A DNA stretch of 64,000 nt from the NCBI RefSeq assembly GCF_027627575.1, contig NZ_CP114065.1:6386001-6450000 (forward strand). Direction: 5' to 3'. Every line of letters starts with the position of its first letter. Position 1 is the first letter of the stretch. Made by a program: the position numbers and the translations under genes. Of the stretch, positions 27,130 to 35,992 are shown piece by piece. The DNA is from Kribbella sp. CA-293567. Its GTDB lineage: Bacteria; Actinomycetota; Actinomycetes; Propionibacteriales; Kribbellaceae. The notes beneath the pieces are model-generated. The model saw nothing but the letters and a program-made list of their open reading frames with translations, was not told the DNA's origin and ran no database searches.

Positions 27130-27325
27130 CTCGTGGCGCTACACGTCACCTCGTCTCCACCTGGATGCTGACATCACCTCAAGATGGACAAGCCGCCTGA
27201 TCGCTGACATTCATCAACCGGTTGCGTACACAGCGACAGGAAGTAGTGCCATTTCTTCCTCTCAGCCGCATTGCTCTGAGCGTGCCTGGTGATGCCACCG
27301 CCTACTACTTCCTGTCGGTAGGTAC
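27130..27325. repeat. Composite repeat unit 3 with 100-bp inverted-repeat element
   Basis: The small palindrome here is slightly decayed (27130-27153), the linker is a few bases shorter, and the terminal inverted repeat (27226-27325) is again exactly 100 bp. The core GACAGGAAGTAGT and the right arm are fully conserved, and the centre is the most diverged of the three. Confidence 0.85.
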
Positions 27326-27390
27326 ACAACCCGGCGCAGAGCCGCGGCGGTTCACGTGCAGACAGGCCGTCCTTCGCAATTGCCTACATC

Positions 27391-27890
27391 GCAGGCTTGA
27401 CGGCACTGACATTTCGGCGGAAGGGAGGTGGCGCCCAACGCCACGAGACCTCAGCGGGCGGTCGTTGGTCCTTTCCTCGGATGTGGGAGTGGCTCAGGGC
27501 TTCGCCACCAACCGGGGGCGAAGAAGCGGCAGCACCGGTCCGAGCATGCCGTTTGATCTGCATCGCGGGCTTGGCCGCGTCAGCATCCCGGTGGAAGCGA
27601 GGTGGCGCGCAGCGCCACGAGCCCTGGGCGGACGACCGTTGCACCCTTCGGTCAGCGCTGGCCCCAAGCACGTCGGCTGATTCGTATCGCAGGATCCGGT
27701 CACGTCAGCATCAGGGCGAAGCGAGGTGGCGCGCAGCGCCACGAGCACTTCTCAGGCGACCGTTGCACGTCCTAGGCCCAGCGCTGAGCTGAGCAATTGG
27801 CTGATCCGCATCGCAGGGGTTGGACGCGCCAGCGTTCCAGCGGAGCGAGGTGGCGCGCAGCGCCACGAGCTCGGGACTACGGTCAGCCTT
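27391..27890. repeat. Tandem array of four REP-like palindromes
   Basis: Copies of GTGGCG-N5-CGCCAC bounded by GAG and GAG sit at 27425-27447, 27599-27621, 27723-27745 and 27847-27869. The last three are spaced exactly 124 bp apart. Each is preceded by a conserved ATCGCAGG...GTCAGCAT segment, so the repeat is the whole unit rather than only the hairpin. Orientation is opposite to the upstream composite units. The last copy lies 13 bp beyond the end of the uridine-kinase-like gene. Confidence 0.85.
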
Positions 27891-28488
27891 TGGTGGCCGC
27901 GATGAGCGTGGTGATGCGGCGGCGGGCGGCTTTCGGGTGCAGGGGTTCGCAACCGGCGTCGACGCAGCGCTTCACCACTCGGGGATCGTCCTTCAGCAGC
28001 AGCAGTCCTCGGCGCAGCAGTGTGAAGGGCGGCTTGCGATGTTCGCGGAGGTCGCGCTGGAACCGGCGTACGAAGGTGACGATCCGGTGATGCCGCACAC
28101 AGATGCCGGCGGCCAGCAACCCGCGTTCCCGCAACTCCCCGACGATCTGGTCGGCGAAGATGCCCTCGGCAACCACCAGCGCCGCCCCGCCTGTCTGCAC
28201 AGGCCGATGCCCGACGGTTCCGTCCGCCGAGATGTCGTAGATCGGCATTTCCGCGACCCCGGTGACGCACAGCAGCTCCAGCGCCGCCACCGCCCGCTCG
28301 CCGTCCCAGGATCCTGGATCGTCCCAGTCGACGATCCCCAACGGCGAGCGAGGCATCGCCTCGTCATCCCCGTCGCGATAGAAGTCGTCGAGCCGCACCA
28401 CCGGCAGCCCCACAGTCTCCGCCAACCGCGATTTCCCAGCCCCCGAAGGCCCCGCCAGCAACACCACCCGAGCACTCACCCGCCGCAT
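27883..28488 (-). CDS. Uridine-kinase-like P-loop kinase
   Basis: This 201-residue cytoplasmic protein starts MRRVSARVVLLAGPSGAGKSRLA, a classical Walker A (GPSGAGKS). It is followed by LDDFYRDGDDEAMP, the uridine/pantothenate/phosphoribulokinase-type substrate segment, and by DWDDPGSWD. A later VVAEGIFAD segment matches the Walker-B-like region of uridine kinases. The likely reaction is NTP-dependent phosphorylation of uridine or cytidine, but the substrate is inferred from family resemblance only. It sits alone between repeat copies and does not belong to the nucleoside operon at 33-40 kb. Confidence 0.8.
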   Translation of the reverse strand: MRRVSARVVLLAGPSGAGKSRLAETVGLPVVRLDDFYRDGDDEAMPRSPLGIVDWDDPGSWDGERAVAALELLCVTGVAEMPIYDISADGTVGHRPVQTGGAALVVAEGIFADQIVGELRERGLLAAGICVRHHRIVTFVRRFQRDLREHRKPPFTLLRRGLLLLKDDPRVVKRCVDAGCEPLHPKAARRRITTLIAATKG

Positions 28489-28792
28489 TCTTCCCTACCC
28501 GCAGATTTCCCCACGATCCCCACCGTCGCCGTCCCGTACTACGCCTGCCCCCGGCTCGAAAAGGCGAGGCCACACCCGTCAGCGGAGGCGGGCGAGCCGG
28601 CGCCGCAGGTCGGGTTCAAGCGGATCCCCATCGCAGGGTTGGCCGCGTCAGCATCCGGGCGGAGTGAGGTGGCGCGCAGCGCCACGAACCCTGGGCGACA
28701 TCACAGGCTTGCCGCACCAGCACGCAGCAGCCCGCACCCAGCACCCAGCACCCAGCACCCAGCAGAATCCACCAGCCGGGCCTCACCCAGCC
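28489..28792. other. Intergenic region with an isolated REP copy and a heptamer repeat
   Basis: This 304-bp gap precedes the uridine-kinase-like gene (minus strand) and follows the LysR gene end. It contains a fifth REP-like palindrome at 28666-28688 and a short tandem of the heptamer CACCCAG, four copies at 28735-28762 with near-copies on each side. I see no gene and no clear promoter hexamers. Confidence 0.7.
28666..28688. repeat. Isolated REP-like palindrome
   Basis: It matches the array copies at 27599, 27723 and 27847 at almost every base, including the preceding ATCGCAGG and GTCAGCAT segments, and lies on the far side of the uridine-kinase-like gene. Confidence 0.8.
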
Positions 28793-29758
28793 TCAGCTGG
28801 TCCGAGGGTGCACCTCCGGATGCGCCGCCCACCACGGAGCGTACGTCGGGCTGCGGAGCGCATGATCGGTGTAGGCCCTGGCGATGGCGAGATAGGTGGT
28901 CTCGACCTGGTCGTCGGTGATCCGGCTCCGGCGCCAGGCGAGGACGAGCCGGCCGCGGAGAGGATCGCCGGCCAGCCGCCGGATCGCCATGCCAGTGGCT
29001 CCGAGTGACGTGGGCTCGACCAGTTGTACGGCGCGGCCGGTCTGGATGAGTTGCCTGCCACCGCCGCTGGGCGCCTCGTAGCGGACCTTGGGACTGTAGC
29101 CCGCCCGGCGGCAGGCGGCGCGGAGCGAGGCCAGCGAGCCGTCGTCGGCGCCGGGTGGACTGATCCAGGCCTCGTCGGCGAGGTCGGCCAGGTCGATCTC
29201 CGGCCGGCCGGCCAGCGGGTGGCTCGACGACAACGCGATGAAGAACGGCAGCCGGGGCAGAACCGTGCGCTGGGCAACGTCCGGCGCCAGCGGTACGTCG
29301 CTGTCGTCGTTCATCCCGATCACCGCGAAATCCGACCGGTGATGGGTCAGCGCCTGCGCGAGGCTGATCGCGGACGCGTCGATCTGGACGCTGATCTCGA
29401 TCGGGTCCAGCGCCGTCTGGACCCGCTCGACCATCGTGCCGACGCACTCCATGTGTGCCGTTCCCATCCGCAACGACCGCAGCGACGTCCCGGCCGACAG
29501 CGTCAGGTCACCGGCGAACGAGTCGAGCTCGGCCAGTACCAACCGGGCGCGTTGCAGCGCGCGTTCACCGAGGGCGGTAGGTCTGACGCCGGTCCGGCCG
29601 CGCTCGAACAACTGCCCGCCGAGCGATCGCTCGAAGCGCTGCAGGAGCCCGGTCAGAGCTGGTTGCGAGATCCCCAGCAGCGCGGCGGCCCTGGTCACGC
29701 TACCGGCCTCGGCGATCGCGCAAATCGCCCGCAGATGGCGGATTTCCGGATCCATCAC
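28793..29758 (-). CDS. LysR-family transcriptional regulator
   Basis: This 321-residue LysR regulator has its winged helix at residues 1-60 (IRHLRAICAIAEAGSVTRAA, then LLGISQPALTGLLQRFE). The effector-binding domain follows from about residue 90. It diverges from the collagenase gene at 29887 across 128 bp, which makes collagenase a natural candidate target. No second open frame lies between them. The ligand is unknown. Confidence 0.85.
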   Translation of the reverse strand: MMDPEIRHLRAICAIAEAGSVTRAAALLGISQPALTGLLQRFERSLGGQLFERGRTGVRPTALGERALQRARLVLAELDSFAGDLTLSAGTSLRSLRMGTAHMECVGTMVERVQTALDPIEISVQIDASAISLAQALTHHRSDFAVIGMNDDSDVPLAPDVAQRTVLPRLPFFIALSSSHPLAGRPEIDLADLADEAWISPPGADDGSLASLRAACRRAGYSPKVRYEAPSGGGRQLIQTGRAVQLVEPTSLGATGMAIRRLAGDPLRGRLVLAWRRSRITDDQVETTYLAIARAYTDHALRSPTYAPWWAAHPEVHPRTS

Positions 29759-29886
29759 ATGAGGCTATCGCTGTTGGGATGACCGTGGCAGTGCTCACCG
29801 TGGAACGCTCCGAAACGTCGCGGATCCCCGCCACTCTCCCACCGTAGCCACGCGGCTCGCGTGCCCCCGCCCCGGAGGACGAACTG

Positions 29887-32211
29887 ATGACATCTCCAAG
29901 ACTCCAACGACTACGGCTGTTCCGGCGCCAGGCCTCGGTACTTTCCCTGGCCGCCGTCATCGCCCTGACCGGACTCACCCTCGCCGCCGGCCCAGGCCAA
30001 GCGTCCACCGACGTGAACCGGCCCGGAACCACGATCCCCACCGGATCCGGCCCCACCGGGCCCTCACCGGCGAGCGACGATCCGACCCACGTGACCGACG
30101 CCAAGTTGCCGGCCAGCGAACGCAAGCCACTTCCCGCCTCGAAGCGGGAACTACGCCGTGACTACGACCTCCCCGACCAGGCACTCGCCGAACCACGGCC
30201 TTCGATGCGAACCACCAGGACCACCAAAGCCACAGCGGCGGCCTGCAACATCGCGGACTTCACCAGCCGGACCGGCCGCGCTCTGGTCGACCACATCAAG
30301 GCATCGACCACGGACTGCGTGAACTCCCTGTTCGCCCTCACCGGGTCGGACGCGCGCGCCGCCTTCCGCGAGGCCCAGATGGTCAGCGTCGCCAACGGCC
30401 TGCGGGACAACGGCGCCGGCTACCCGGGCAACAACTCGACCAGTACCGCGCAACTGACGTTGTACCTGCGAGCCGGGTACTACGTGCAGTGGTACGACCC
30501 CGCCACGGTCGGCACCTACGGCCCAGCGTTGCGTACTGCGATCCAGTCCGGCCTCGACAGCTTCTTCGCCAACGCCCGCGCCTTCGAGGTCAGCGACGCC
30601 AACGGAGAGACCCTCTCCGAGGCGATCACCCTGATCGACAGCTCGGCCCAGAACGCCCGCTACCTCTCGGTCGTCAAGCGAATGCTGACCAGCTACGACA
30701 ACTCGTACAACACGTCCTGGTGGATGGTGAACGCGGTCAACAACGTCTACACCGTGTTGTTCCGCGGTCACCAGGTGCCGGAGTTCGTCTCGGCGGTGCA
30801 ACGCGATCCGAGTGTGATCGACACCCTGTACGGTTTCGCCTCCAGTCACAAGGATCTGCTGTCCGGCGACCAGAGCTACCTGACCTCGAACGCCGGTCGC
30901 GAGCTCAGCCGGTTCCTGCAGTACTCCGCACTGCAACCGAAGGTGCGGCCGCTCGTCAAGGCCCTCCTGGCGCAGACCTCCCTGACAGGTCCGACCGCGC
31001 CGCTGTGGGTCGGCGTCGCCGAGATCACCGACTACTACGACAAGGCCAACTGCGCGTACTACGACCTCTGCAATTTGCAGGCCAGGCTGGCTGCCGAAGT
31101 ACTGCCGATCAACCACACCTGCAGCTCCACCCTGCGCATCCGGGCCCAGGAGATGACCGCGAGCCAGCTGTCGTCGAGCTGCAGCAGCCTGGCGAACCAG
31201 GATGCCTATTTCCACGGCATCGTCGCTGACTCCGGTCCGGTCGCGAACGACCGGAACACCAGCCTGGAGGTGGTGGTCTACAACTCCAGCACCGACTACC
31301 AGACCTATGCCGGGGCGATGTGGGGCATCGACACCAACAACGGTGGCATGTACCTGGAAGGAGATCCGTCTGCCACCGGCAACCAGGCTCGGTTCATCGC
31401 CTACGAGGCCGAGTGGCTGCGCCCGGCGTTCGCGATCTGGAACCTCAACCACGAGTACACCCACTACCTCGACGGCCGCTTCAACATGTACGGCGACTTC
31501 GGCGCGAACGTCTCCACCCCGACCATCTGGTGGATCGAGGGCTTCGCCGAGTACGTGTCGTACTCCTACCGCAACGAGACCTACACCGCCGCGATCACCG
31601 AAGCAGCTCGCCGTACCTACGCGCTCAGCACGCTCTTCGGCACCACCTACAGCCACGACACCACCCGCGTCTACCGCTGGGGCTACCTGGCCGTGCGCTA
31701 CATGCTCCAGTCGCACCGCGGCGACATGACCACCGTCCTCAACCACTACCGATCAGGCAACTGGAACGCCGCCGCGAGCCACCTTCGATCCACGATCGGC
31801 AACCGGTACGACGCCGACTGGTACAGCTGGCTGTCCGCCTGCGCGGCCGGCAACTGTGGGAGCGACGGCGGAACGAGCCTGCCGGAGTGCAGCGCGTCCG
31901 ACCGCCGCGTCCTGGCCAAGAACTGCCAACGCAGCAACAGAGGCGCGACCACCGGCAACTACGACTACCTCTTCATCCAGGTGCCGGCCGGCACAGCCCA
32001 GCTGAAGATCACGACCGCCGGCGGGACCGGCAACTGCGACCTGTACTTCAACAAGAGCACCTGGGCCACCACCACCGCCTACAACCAGCGGTCGACCGCT
32101 GCCGGCAACACCGAATCGGTCACCGTCACCAACCCGCCCGCGGGCTACAACTACATCAGCCTGTACGGCGCGGCCGCCTGCAGCGGCGTCACCATCAGCA
32201 CCCGCTACTGA
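29887..32211 (+). CDS. Secreted M9-family collagenase
   Basis: This 774-residue secreted metalloprotease is expected to cut collagen or related proteins outside the cell. The signal peptide spans about residues 1-38 (VLSLAAVIALTGLTLAAG). The M9 N-terminal domain begins near residue 115. The zinc site is HEYTH at 522-526, with the third ligand most likely a Glu in WWIEGFAEY (551 or 555). The C-terminal ~95 residues (YDYLFIQVPAGTAQLKI onward) form a bacterial pre-peptidase C-terminal (PPC) domain. There is no PKD domain, so it is shorter than clostridial collagenases. Confidence 0.88.
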   Translation: MTSPRLQRLRLFRRQASVLSLAAVIALTGLTLAAGPGQASTDVNRPGTTIPTGSGPTGPSPASDDPTHVTDAKLPASERKPLPASKRELRRDYDLPDQALAEPRPSMRTTRTTKATAAACNIADFTSRTGRALVDHIKASTTDCVNSLFALTGSDARAAFREAQMVSVANGLRDNGAGYPGNNSTSTAQLTLYLRAGYYVQWYDPATVGTYGPALRTAIQSGLDSFFANARAFEVSDANGETLSEAITLIDSSAQNARYLSVVKRMLTSYDNSYNTSWWMVNAVNNVYTVLFRGHQVPEFVSAVQRDPSVIDTLYGFASSHKDLLSGDQSYLTSNAGRELSRFLQYSALQPKVRPLVKALLAQTSLTGPTAPLWVGVAEITDYYDKANCAYYDLCNLQARLAAEVLPINHTCSSTLRIRAQEMTASQLSSSCSSLANQDAYFHGIVADSGPVANDRNTSLEVVVYNSSTDYQTYAGAMWGIDTNNGGMYLEGDPSATGNQARFIAYEAEWLRPAFAIWNLNHEYTHYLDGRFNMYGDFGANVSTPTIWWIEGFAEYVSYSYRNETYTAAITEAARRTYALSTLFGTTYSHDTTRVYRWGYLAVRYMLQSHRGDMTTVLNHYRSGNWNAAASHLRSTIGNRYDADWYSWLSACAAGNCGSDGGTSLPECSASDRRVLAKNCQRSNRGATTGNYDYLFIQVPAGTAQLKITTAGGTGNCDLYFNKSTWATTTAYNQRSTAAGNTESVTVTNPPAGYNYISLYGAAACSGVTISTRY

Positions 32212-32251
32212 TCAACGACCCGGCGAAACTCTTTGCCTGACGTTCATCTTC

Positions 32252-32283
32252 GTCTGGTGGGCTGCCCCGGTAGCCCACCAGAC
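32252..32283 (+). terminator. Perfect hairpin between collagenase and lipoprotein genes
   Basis: The arms GTCTGGTGGGCT (32252-32263) and its exact complement (32272-32283) enclose an 8-nt loop. It lies 41 bp after the collagenase stop and just before the ribosome site of the next gene. There is no U-run, as is usual for actinomycete terminators; it could instead be a leader structure of the lipoprotein mRNA. Confidence 0.6.
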
Positions 32284-32297
32284 ACTGCGGAGGAATC

Positions 32298-32972
32298 GTG
32301 AGGCGAGTCGCGCCGGGTGTTGCCGCCGTGGTGTTCGCCGGGCTGGCGGCACTGACCGGCTGCGGGAGCGACGCAGGTGCCGCCACGGCCCCGATCAGCG
32401 CAAGCGCTCCCGCCGAGTTGCCCGCTGCGGCCCCGGCTGCCACCAGCGGGCTGGCTGGGCTGGCCGCCGTACCGGGAGGGTTCCTGAGGGGCGTTGCCGG
32501 TGATCCGACCCAGGCGACCGGACCGTTCACCCGCCAGGCCTTCGTCGACACCTTGTCCGCTGCCCCCGCCAAGGACCTTGCACTGTTGCTGAACGCGGGC
32601 TGCAAGGAGGGTTACCAGACCTTCCGGGTCAGCCCCGACCGTCGCAAGCGCGTGACCGTGCAACTCTTCAAGACCGCCTCGAAGCCCAAGGCACTCGACC
32701 TGCAGAAGGGTTTCTGGAGCCAGACGGAGCACTCCAAGGCGTTCGCCGTACCGGGTCTGCCCGAAGCCCTCACCGACGCTCGTACCGAGGTTGTCGGCGT
32801 CACCGGTCGGATCGAGGCGGTCGCCGAGGCGAGCATCACCGTCGGCACGATGGTTGCCGAGGTCACCGTTACGCAGACCGGCACGCTGGAGAACGCCCCG
32901 GTCCCCGACATCCGGTTGGCCACCACGATCCTTCGCCTGCAACAAGCCCGCCTGACCACCAAGTCCGGCTGA
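32298..32972 (+). CDS. Putative lipoprotein of unknown function
   Basis: This 224-residue protein starts at GTG 32298 behind a GGAGG. The signal peptide ends in a lipobox (GLAALTGC), and an Ala/Pro/Ser-rich linker (about residues 24-60) leads to a folded domain of ~150 residues. The domain (LALLLNAGCKEGYQTFRVS ... RIEAVAEASITVGTMVAEV) is not recognised by me. It resembles general actinomycete lipoproteins without enzymatic motifs and is convergent with the thymidine phosphorylase gene. Confidence 0.72.
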   Translation: MRRVAPGVAAVVFAGLAALTGCGSDAGAATAPISASAPAELPAAAPAATSGLAGLAAVPGGFLRGVAGDPTQATGPFTRQAFVDTLSAAPAKDLALLLNAGCKEGYQTFRVSPDRRKRVTVQLFKTASKPKALDLQKGFWSQTEHSKAFAVPGLPEALTDARTEVVGVTGRIEAVAEASITVGTMVAEVTVTQTGTLENAPVPDIRLATTILRLQQARLTTKSG

Positions 32973-32985
32973 CGGTCGCGCGAAC

Positions 32986-33005
32986 GCCACCCAGGCTCGG
33001 GTGGC
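32986..33005. terminator. Bidirectional terminator hairpin
   Basis: GCCACCC (32986-32992) pairs with GGGTGGC (32999-33005) around a 6-nt loop. It lies between the convergent ends of the lipoprotein gene (32972) and the thymidine phosphorylase gene (33022) and can serve both. Confidence 0.6.
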
Positions 33006-33021
33006 TCGCCGTACTCCGCGA

Positions 33022-34299
33022 TCAGGCCGTGATGCGGTCGATCACCAAGGGCGTCGGCGTGTAGGAGTCGGAGATCGCGATGGCGTCGGTCAGCGACTCC
33101 AGCGCGCGGTCGAAGCGCGAGGCGTCGTCCGCGTGCAGGGTGAGCAGCGGCTGGCCCTCCGTCACCTGGTCGCCGGGCTTGGCGTGCAGTTCGACTCCCG
33201 CGACCGGGGAGACCGGATCCTCCTTGCGGGCCCGGCCGGCGCCGAGACGCCAGGCGGCGACACCGACGGCCAGGGCGTCGAGGGTCGAGAGAACGCCGGA
33301 CGAGGCGGCCTTCACGACGTGCTGTTCGGGAGCGACCGGAAGCTCGGCATCGGGGTCGCCACCCTGGGCGGAGATCATCCGCCGCCAGGCGTCCATGGCC
33401 GTACCGTCGCGAAGCTTCTCGGCCGGATCGATGTCCGTGACGCCGGCCGCGGCCAGCATTTCCACGGCCAGCGCGACAGTCAGTTCGACCACGTCAGCCG
33501 GACCGCCACCGGCCAGCACCTCGACGGATTCCCTGACCTCCAAGGCGTTTCCGGCGGTCAGGCCGAGCGGCGTCGACATGTCGGTCAGCAGCGCGACGGT
33601 CTTCACCCCGGCATCAGTGCCCAGAGCAACCATCGTCGAGGCCAGCTCGCGCGCGTCGGCCAGGTCCTTCATGAAGGCGCCGGTGCCGACCTTCACGTCC
33701 AGCACCAGCGCGCCGGTGCCCTCGGCGATCTTCTTGCTCATGATCGAGCTGGCGATCAACGGGATCGCCTCCACCGTGCCGGTCACGTCCCGCAGCGCGT
33801 AGAGCTTCTTGTCGGCCGGCGCGAGGCCGTCACCGGCCGCACAGATCACCGCGCCGACCTCTTCGAGCTGCCGCATCAGCTCGTCGTTCGACAGCGCCGC
33901 CCGCCAGCCGGGGATCGACTCGAGCTTGTCCAGCGTCCCGCCGGTGTGGCCGAGGCCGCGCCCCGACAGCTGCGGTACGGCGACCCCGCACGCCGCCACC
34001 AAAGGGGCCAACGGCAACGTGATCTTGTCGCCGACGCCACCCGTGGAGTGCTTGTCGGCGGTCGGCCGGGACAGCTCGGCGAAGTCCATCCGCTCACCGG
34101 AGGCGATCATCGCCGCGGTCCAGCGAGCGATCTCGCGCCGGTTCATCCCGTTCAGCAGGATCGCCATCGCCAGTGAGGACATCTGCTCGTCGGCGACCGC
34201 GCCCTTGGTGTAGGCGTCGATCACCCAGTCGATCTGACCGTCGCTCAGCTCACCCTTGTCCCGCTTGGTGCGGATGACGTCTACCGCGTCGAAGCTCAC
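33022..34299 (-). CDS. deoA: Thymidine (pyrimidine-nucleoside) phosphorylase
   Basis: This 425-residue enzyme splits thymidine or deoxyuridine with phosphate to base plus deoxyribose 1-phosphate. The family signature is intact in SGRGLGHTGGTLDKLESIPG, with the phosphate-binding STGGVGDK ahead of it. Start GTG 34299 follows the cytidine deaminase stop directly (TGA then GTG), with GGAGG inside the end of that gene, so the two are coupled. It is the last gene of the nucleoside uptake and salvage operon. Confidence 0.92.
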   Translation of the reverse strand: MSFDAVDVIRTKRDKGELSDGQIDWVIDAYTKGAVADEQMSSLAMAILLNGMNRREIARWTAAMIASGERMDFAELSRPTADKHSTGGVGDKITLPLAPLVAACGVAVPQLSGRGLGHTGGTLDKLESIPGWRAALSNDELMRQLEEVGAVICAAGDGLAPADKKLYALRDVTGTVEAIPLIASSIMSKKIAEGTGALVLDVKVGTGAFMKDLADARELASTMVALGTDAGVKTVALLTDMSTPLGLTAGNALEVRESVEVLAGGGPADVVELTVALAVEMLAAAGVTDIDPAEKLRDGTAMDAWRRMISAQGGDPDAELPVAPEQHVVKAASSGVLSTLDALAVGVAAWRLGAGRARKEDPVSPVAGVELHAKPGDQVTEGQPLLTLHADDASRFDRALESLTDAIAISDSYTPTPLVIDRITA

Positions 34300-34713
34300 T
34301 CAATCCTCCAGGTTCTCGGGCCCGAACGCCTCGGGCAGCAGCTCGCGCAACGGACGGCTGCCGGTGGCGGACTCGAGCAGCAGGTTCGGGCCGCCGTGCT
34401 CGTGCAGCAGTTGCCGGCAGCGGCCGCAGGGCGTCAGCAGTTGCTCGTCGTGATCCACGCAGGTGAAGGCGACCAGCCGGCCACCGCCACTGGCATGCAG
34501 CTCGGACACCAGCCCGCACTCCGCACACAACGTCAGCCCGTACGACGCGTTCTCCACGTTGCAGCCGGCCACGATCCGGCCGTCGTCCACCAGTGCTGCC
34601 GCGCCTACCGGATATCCGGAGTACGGCGCGTAGGCCCGGCGCATGGCCCGCACGGCGGCTTGCCGCAGTACGGGCCAGTCGATGTCCTGCTCATTCGGTG
34701 ACGTAGGGCTCAC
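34300..34713 (-). CDS. cdd: Cytidine deaminase
   Basis: This 137-residue zinc enzyme deaminates cytidine and deoxycytidine to uridine forms, feeding the phosphorylase encoded next. The zinc and proton-shuttle motif is CAECGLVSE (Cys, Glu) and the second zinc pair is PCGRC. The substrate segment GCNVENASYG is typical. GTG 34713 is the only suitable start; it overlaps the upstream permease gene by 23 bp, with GAAGGCGGA upstream as a ribosome site. Confidence 0.92.
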   Translation of the reverse strand: MSPTSPNEQDIDWPVLRQAAVRAMRRAYAPYSGYPVGAAALVDDGRIVAGCNVENASYGLTLCAECGLVSELHASGGGRLVAFTCVDHDEQLLTPCGRCRQLLHEHGGPNLLLESATGSRPLRELLPEAFGPENLED

Positions 34714-35992
34714 CGTCCGCCTTCGGAGCGCGCACCCGGCCGACCAGACCGGCCACCGCGATGATGGTCGCCAGATAAGGGGCCATCAGCAACAGTTCGC
34801 CGGGGATCGGGGTCTGGATGATCTGCAGCTGGGACTGCAACTGGGTGGCGAAGCCGAAGAACAGCGCCGCCACCATCGCGCCGATCGGGTGCCAGCGGCC
34901 CATGATCAGGGCGGCCAGCGCGATGAAGCCGTTGCCCGCGGTCATGTCCTTGCTGAACGAACCGGCGTACCCGACGGTGAAGAAGGCGCCGCCGAGGCCG
35001 GCCAGCACACCCGCCCACAGCACGGCGGAGTACCGGACCCGCTTGACCTTGATGCCGACCGTGTCGGCCGCCTTCGGGTGCTCGCCGACCGCGCGGACCC
35101 GCAGGCCCCAACGGGTCTGGAACAGCACGAAGGTGACCACCGCGACCGCGATGTAGGTCAGGTAGACCAGGACGGTCTGCTGGAACAGGATCGGCCCGAA
35201 GAACGGGATGTCGGCCAGCAACGGGATCTTCACCGCCGCCAGCACGTCGGGCGTGTTCAGGTTCGCGGCGTCGGCCTGCAGGAACTGGTCGAACAGGTAG
35301 CCGGTGATGCCGGAGGCGAAGACCACCAGCACGACACCGAGGACCACCTGGTTCACCAGGTACTTGATCGAGAACACGGCCAGCAGCGAGGCCATCAGCA
35401 CGCCCGTCAGAGCCGCGGCGATCAGCGCCGCCACCGCGCTGCCCGTGGTGCTGGCGACGACCGCCGCCGTGAACGCGCCGACCAGGAACTGGCCCTCGAT
35501 CGCGATGTTGATGACTCCCGCTCGCTCACACAGGACGCCGGCCAGCGCGCCGAGGATCAGCGGAGTGGCGAAGTTCAGCGTGCCCTGGAACTGGTTGGCC
35601 AGCGGGAAGACCTTGCCCGCCGCCGCCCAGCACAGAAAGGCGCCGATGAAGCAGACACCCAGCACCGCGGCCAGCCAGCCCGCGTACTTCTGCGGCACCC
35701 GGCGCAGCACGTAGGCGACGGCAGCCACCAGTCCGAGCGCGCCCAGCAGAATGGCGACCGGCTGGGCCGGTACGCCGACCAGGTTGTTCTCCAGGTCGCC
35801 GGAGACCAGCTGGAAGGTCGCCTTGCCACCGTTGGTGGCGATCGCCAGGGCCAGCCCGATCAGCGCGAAGACCACCATCAGGCCACCGACGCGCAGCCGG
35901 CGGGTCCGCTCGGCCGGGCCCTCGATCGCCACCGGTGCCGATGCACCGGCCGGAGTCGGCGGAGTATCCGCGGTCTTGGTCGACTCGCTCAT
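34691..35992 (-). CDS. Nucleoside ABC transporter permease 2
   Basis: This 433-residue permease of the BPD_transp_2 (branched-chain amino acid/ribose) type has about ten hydrophobic helices. Family features are GALAGVLCERAGVINIAIEG and ALIMGRWHPIGAM. It has a polar ~35-residue N-terminus (MSESTKTADTPPTPAG). ATG 35992 overlaps the stop of the partner permease by ATGA; the frame upstream belongs to that gene in another register. With the BMP lipoprotein and double ATPase it forms a nucleoside importer. Confidence 0.9.
   Translation of the reverse strand: MSESTKTADTPPTPAGASAPVAIEGPAERTRRLRVGGLMVVFALIGLALAIATNGGKATFQLVSGDLENNLVGVPAQPVAILLGALGLVAAVAYVLRRVPQKYAGWLAAVLGVCFIGAFLCWAAAGKVFPLANQFQGTLNFATPLILGALAGVLCERAGVINIAIEGQFLVGAFTAAVVASTTGSAVAALIAAALTGVLMASLLAVFSIKYLVNQVVLGVVLVVFASGITGYLFDQFLQADAANLNTPDVLAAVKIPLLADIPFFGPILFQQTVLVYLTYIAVAVVTFVLFQTRWGLRVRAVGEHPKAADTVGIKVKRVRYSAVLWAGVLAGLGGAFFTVGYAGSFSKDMTAGNGFIALAALIMGRWHPIGAMVAALFFGFATQLQSQLQIIQTPIPGELLLMAPYLATIIAVAGLVGRVRAPKADGEPYVTE

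Larger units (their letters stand above)
26364..27882. repeat. Gene-free cluster of palindromic repeats (1.5 kb)
   Basis: No convincing coding sequence lies here; short open frames change register between repeat copies. The stretch holds three ~200-bp composite units (26462-26663, 26872-27074, 27130-27325), one decayed partial copy (about 26706-26730) and a downstream array of four smaller palindromes in the opposite orientation (27425-27869). A fifth member lies beyond the uridine-kinase-like gene at 28666-28688. All share the core GTGGCG-N5-CGCCAC or its complement. Confidence 0.85.

Noticed and set aside
26364..27882. Short open frames inside the repeat cluster (for example 26950-27171 and 27222-27680)
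   Set aside because: Equivalent repeat copies are read in different registers, there are no ribosome sites, and the peptides share only what the repeats impose.
26564..28688. CRISPR array
   Set aside because: The repeats are long palindromes at uneven spacing with partly conserved intervals, not short identical repeats with unique spacers, and no cas gene is present.
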